Source: Mycoplasmopsis columboralis (GTDB taxonomy: Bacteria; Bacillota_I; Bacilli_A; Mycoplasmatales; Metamycoplasmataceae). Taken from it: 64,000 nt of DNA. Under the pieces are notes generated by a model that did no database searches, was not told the origin of the DNA, and saw only the letters and a program-made list of their open reading frames with translations. The stretch spans positions 885,549-949,548 of the forward strand of contig NZ_LR215039.1 of NCBI RefSeq assembly GCF_900660675.1. The letters run 5' to 3'. The translations under genes and the position numbers were made by a program. Shown piece by piece: positions 63,530 through 64,000 of this stretch (its first letter is position 1; the number at the start of each line of letters is the position of its first letter).

Positions 63530-63664
63530 ATGAAAAGGCCAGATCCGAAAAATTATTCTAGAAAAGATTTAGAAGAACTTGTGAGACTTTATAGAGAGGT
63601 TTTTCCTGAAATTTCTGAAGAAGAAATTCAAAGAAGACTTAAAGAAAAATCTAAAAGCAATTAG
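63530..63664 (+). CDS. Small 44-aa charged protein after hsdS
   Basis: 44 residues, Arg/Glu/Lys-rich and probably one or two helices (DLEELVRLYREVF, EEEIQRRLKEK). AGAGAAG lies about 11 bases before the ATG, and a strong terminator follows the stop. No family is recognised. Its length makes it uncertain, but the composition and flanking signals look genic. Confidence 0.5.
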   Translation: MKRPDPKNYSRKDLEELVRLYREVFPEISEEEIQRRLKEKSKSN

Positions 63665-63682
63665 AGTTTTACTAATTGGTGT

Positions 63683-63708
63683 AGCACTTATCTTAAGTGC
63701 TTTTTTTA
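63683..63708 (+). terminator. Terminator after the hsd unit
   Basis: AGCACTTA / TAAGTGCT stem, TCT loop, T7. Confidence 0.88.
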
Positions 63709-63746
63709 TTGTAAAGTTTATTTAAATTCAATAAATATTTTTCAAA

Positions 63747-63752
63747 TATAAT
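63747..63752 (+). promoter_or_regulatory. -10 box at the window's end
   Basis: TATAAT with 6 bases to an ATG at 63759. It either drives a leaderless gene or starts the leader described below. Confidence 0.6.
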
Positions 63753-63758
63753 TGAAAT

Positions 63759-64000
63759 ATGAATTTAACAAAGAAGAAGCTTTGAGAAGTTACCATTTGA
63801 GATAAAAAGTTCCAAAATGTCGATCTATTTAAACAAGAATCTATTAAAAAATATAAGTATTTTCTAGCAAAAGAAATAGACAAATTTGTTCATTCATCTA
63901 AAACAAATGAAGAAAATGTGATAGATGCAAAAATTAGGTGGTCGGGAAAATACATCGTGAAAAGCGGTGTATTTTTTCTTACTTTAAGCAAGGAGTTTTT
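63759..64000 (+). CDS. Possible 5' part of a hypothetical gene (or a leader region)
   Basis: An ATG-initiated frame, with two TGA as Trp, is open to the window's edge (80 codons). It has no recognisable motif, runs straight through a terminator-like hairpin and a strong Shine-Dalgarno, and uses TGG once. I think an untranslated leader is at least as likely. Confidence 0.3.
63924..63995 (+). promoter_or_regulatory. Attenuator-like leader: alternative stems, terminator, Shine-Dalgarno
   Basis: AATACATCG / CGGTGTATT (63949-63973) is a 9-bp stem followed by T6. AAGGAG at 63990-63995 then sits at the window's edge, implying a start codon at about 64001-64004. GATGCA (63924-63929) can pair with TACATC (63951-63956), which would break the terminator stem. 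AATTAGGTGGT at 63932-63942 resembles the T-box core, but the following ACCGCG is missing. A regulated leader is inferred; the T-box identity is uncertain. Confidence 0.4.

Overview
The window is AT-rich bacterial DNA in which UGA must be read as tryptophan: almost every long gene is open only if TGA is sense, while TAA and TAG still end genes. With lipoprotein signal peptides, leaderless-type promoters, long slippage tracts and no cell-wall genes, this points to a mollicute of the Mycoplasma/Mycoplasmopsis type. I cannot name the species from sequence alone.

Region 1 (1-26.3 kb) is a surface-protein region. It holds the 3' end of one giant modular gene (1-6504) and a complete second giant gene (8672-26299, 5,875 aa). 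Between them, on the minus strand, lie an RsuA-type pseudouridine synthase gene and a lipoprotein gene with a one-base frameshift. The second giant joins about 14.5 units of a two-part repeat (resembling mycoplasma Lipoprotein_17-type repeats) to GA/FIVAR-like helical modules. Both giants end in a collinear 4,542-bp paralogous block and the same Trp-rich tag, WWxCWWWY, followed by a hydrophobic segment and a basic tail.

Region 2 (26.4-45.9 kb) is core: pgi; the full F1Fo ATP synthase operon (atpI-B-E-F-H-A-G-D-C); three small two-helix membrane proteins; a Cof-type phosphatase, an EzrA-like membrane protein and thiI; tRNA-Lys and tRNA-Leu; efp with a small Asp23-like gene; a comEA-comEC-holA cluster with an unknown gene; and rnpB.

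Region 3 (45.8-56.2 kb) carries envelope and transport genes: LemA with a DUF3137-like partner, an exported endonuclease-I-type lipoprotein with a duplicated N-terminal domain, a gene-free stretch with a 12-bp tandem repeat, a heterodimeric ABC exporter with one degenerate ATP site, a pair of small membrane proteins behind a poly-A promoter, and a PfkB-family sugar kinase.

Region 4 (56.3-63.5 kb) is a type I restriction-modification locus, hsdR-hsdM-hsdS. Its specificity locus carries (GA)15 and (GA)8 tracts separating three hsdS pieces that lie in different frames, plus an AELK spacer duplication, so it looks built to vary. The window closes with a promoter, a leader of about 240 nt holding a terminator-like hairpin, and a strong Shine-Dalgarno sequence for a gene that starts just beyond the end.

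The recurring theme is variability (homopolymers, dinucleotide repeats, modular repeats) at genes for surface proteins and DNA specificity, set among conserved, tightly packed housekeeping operons.
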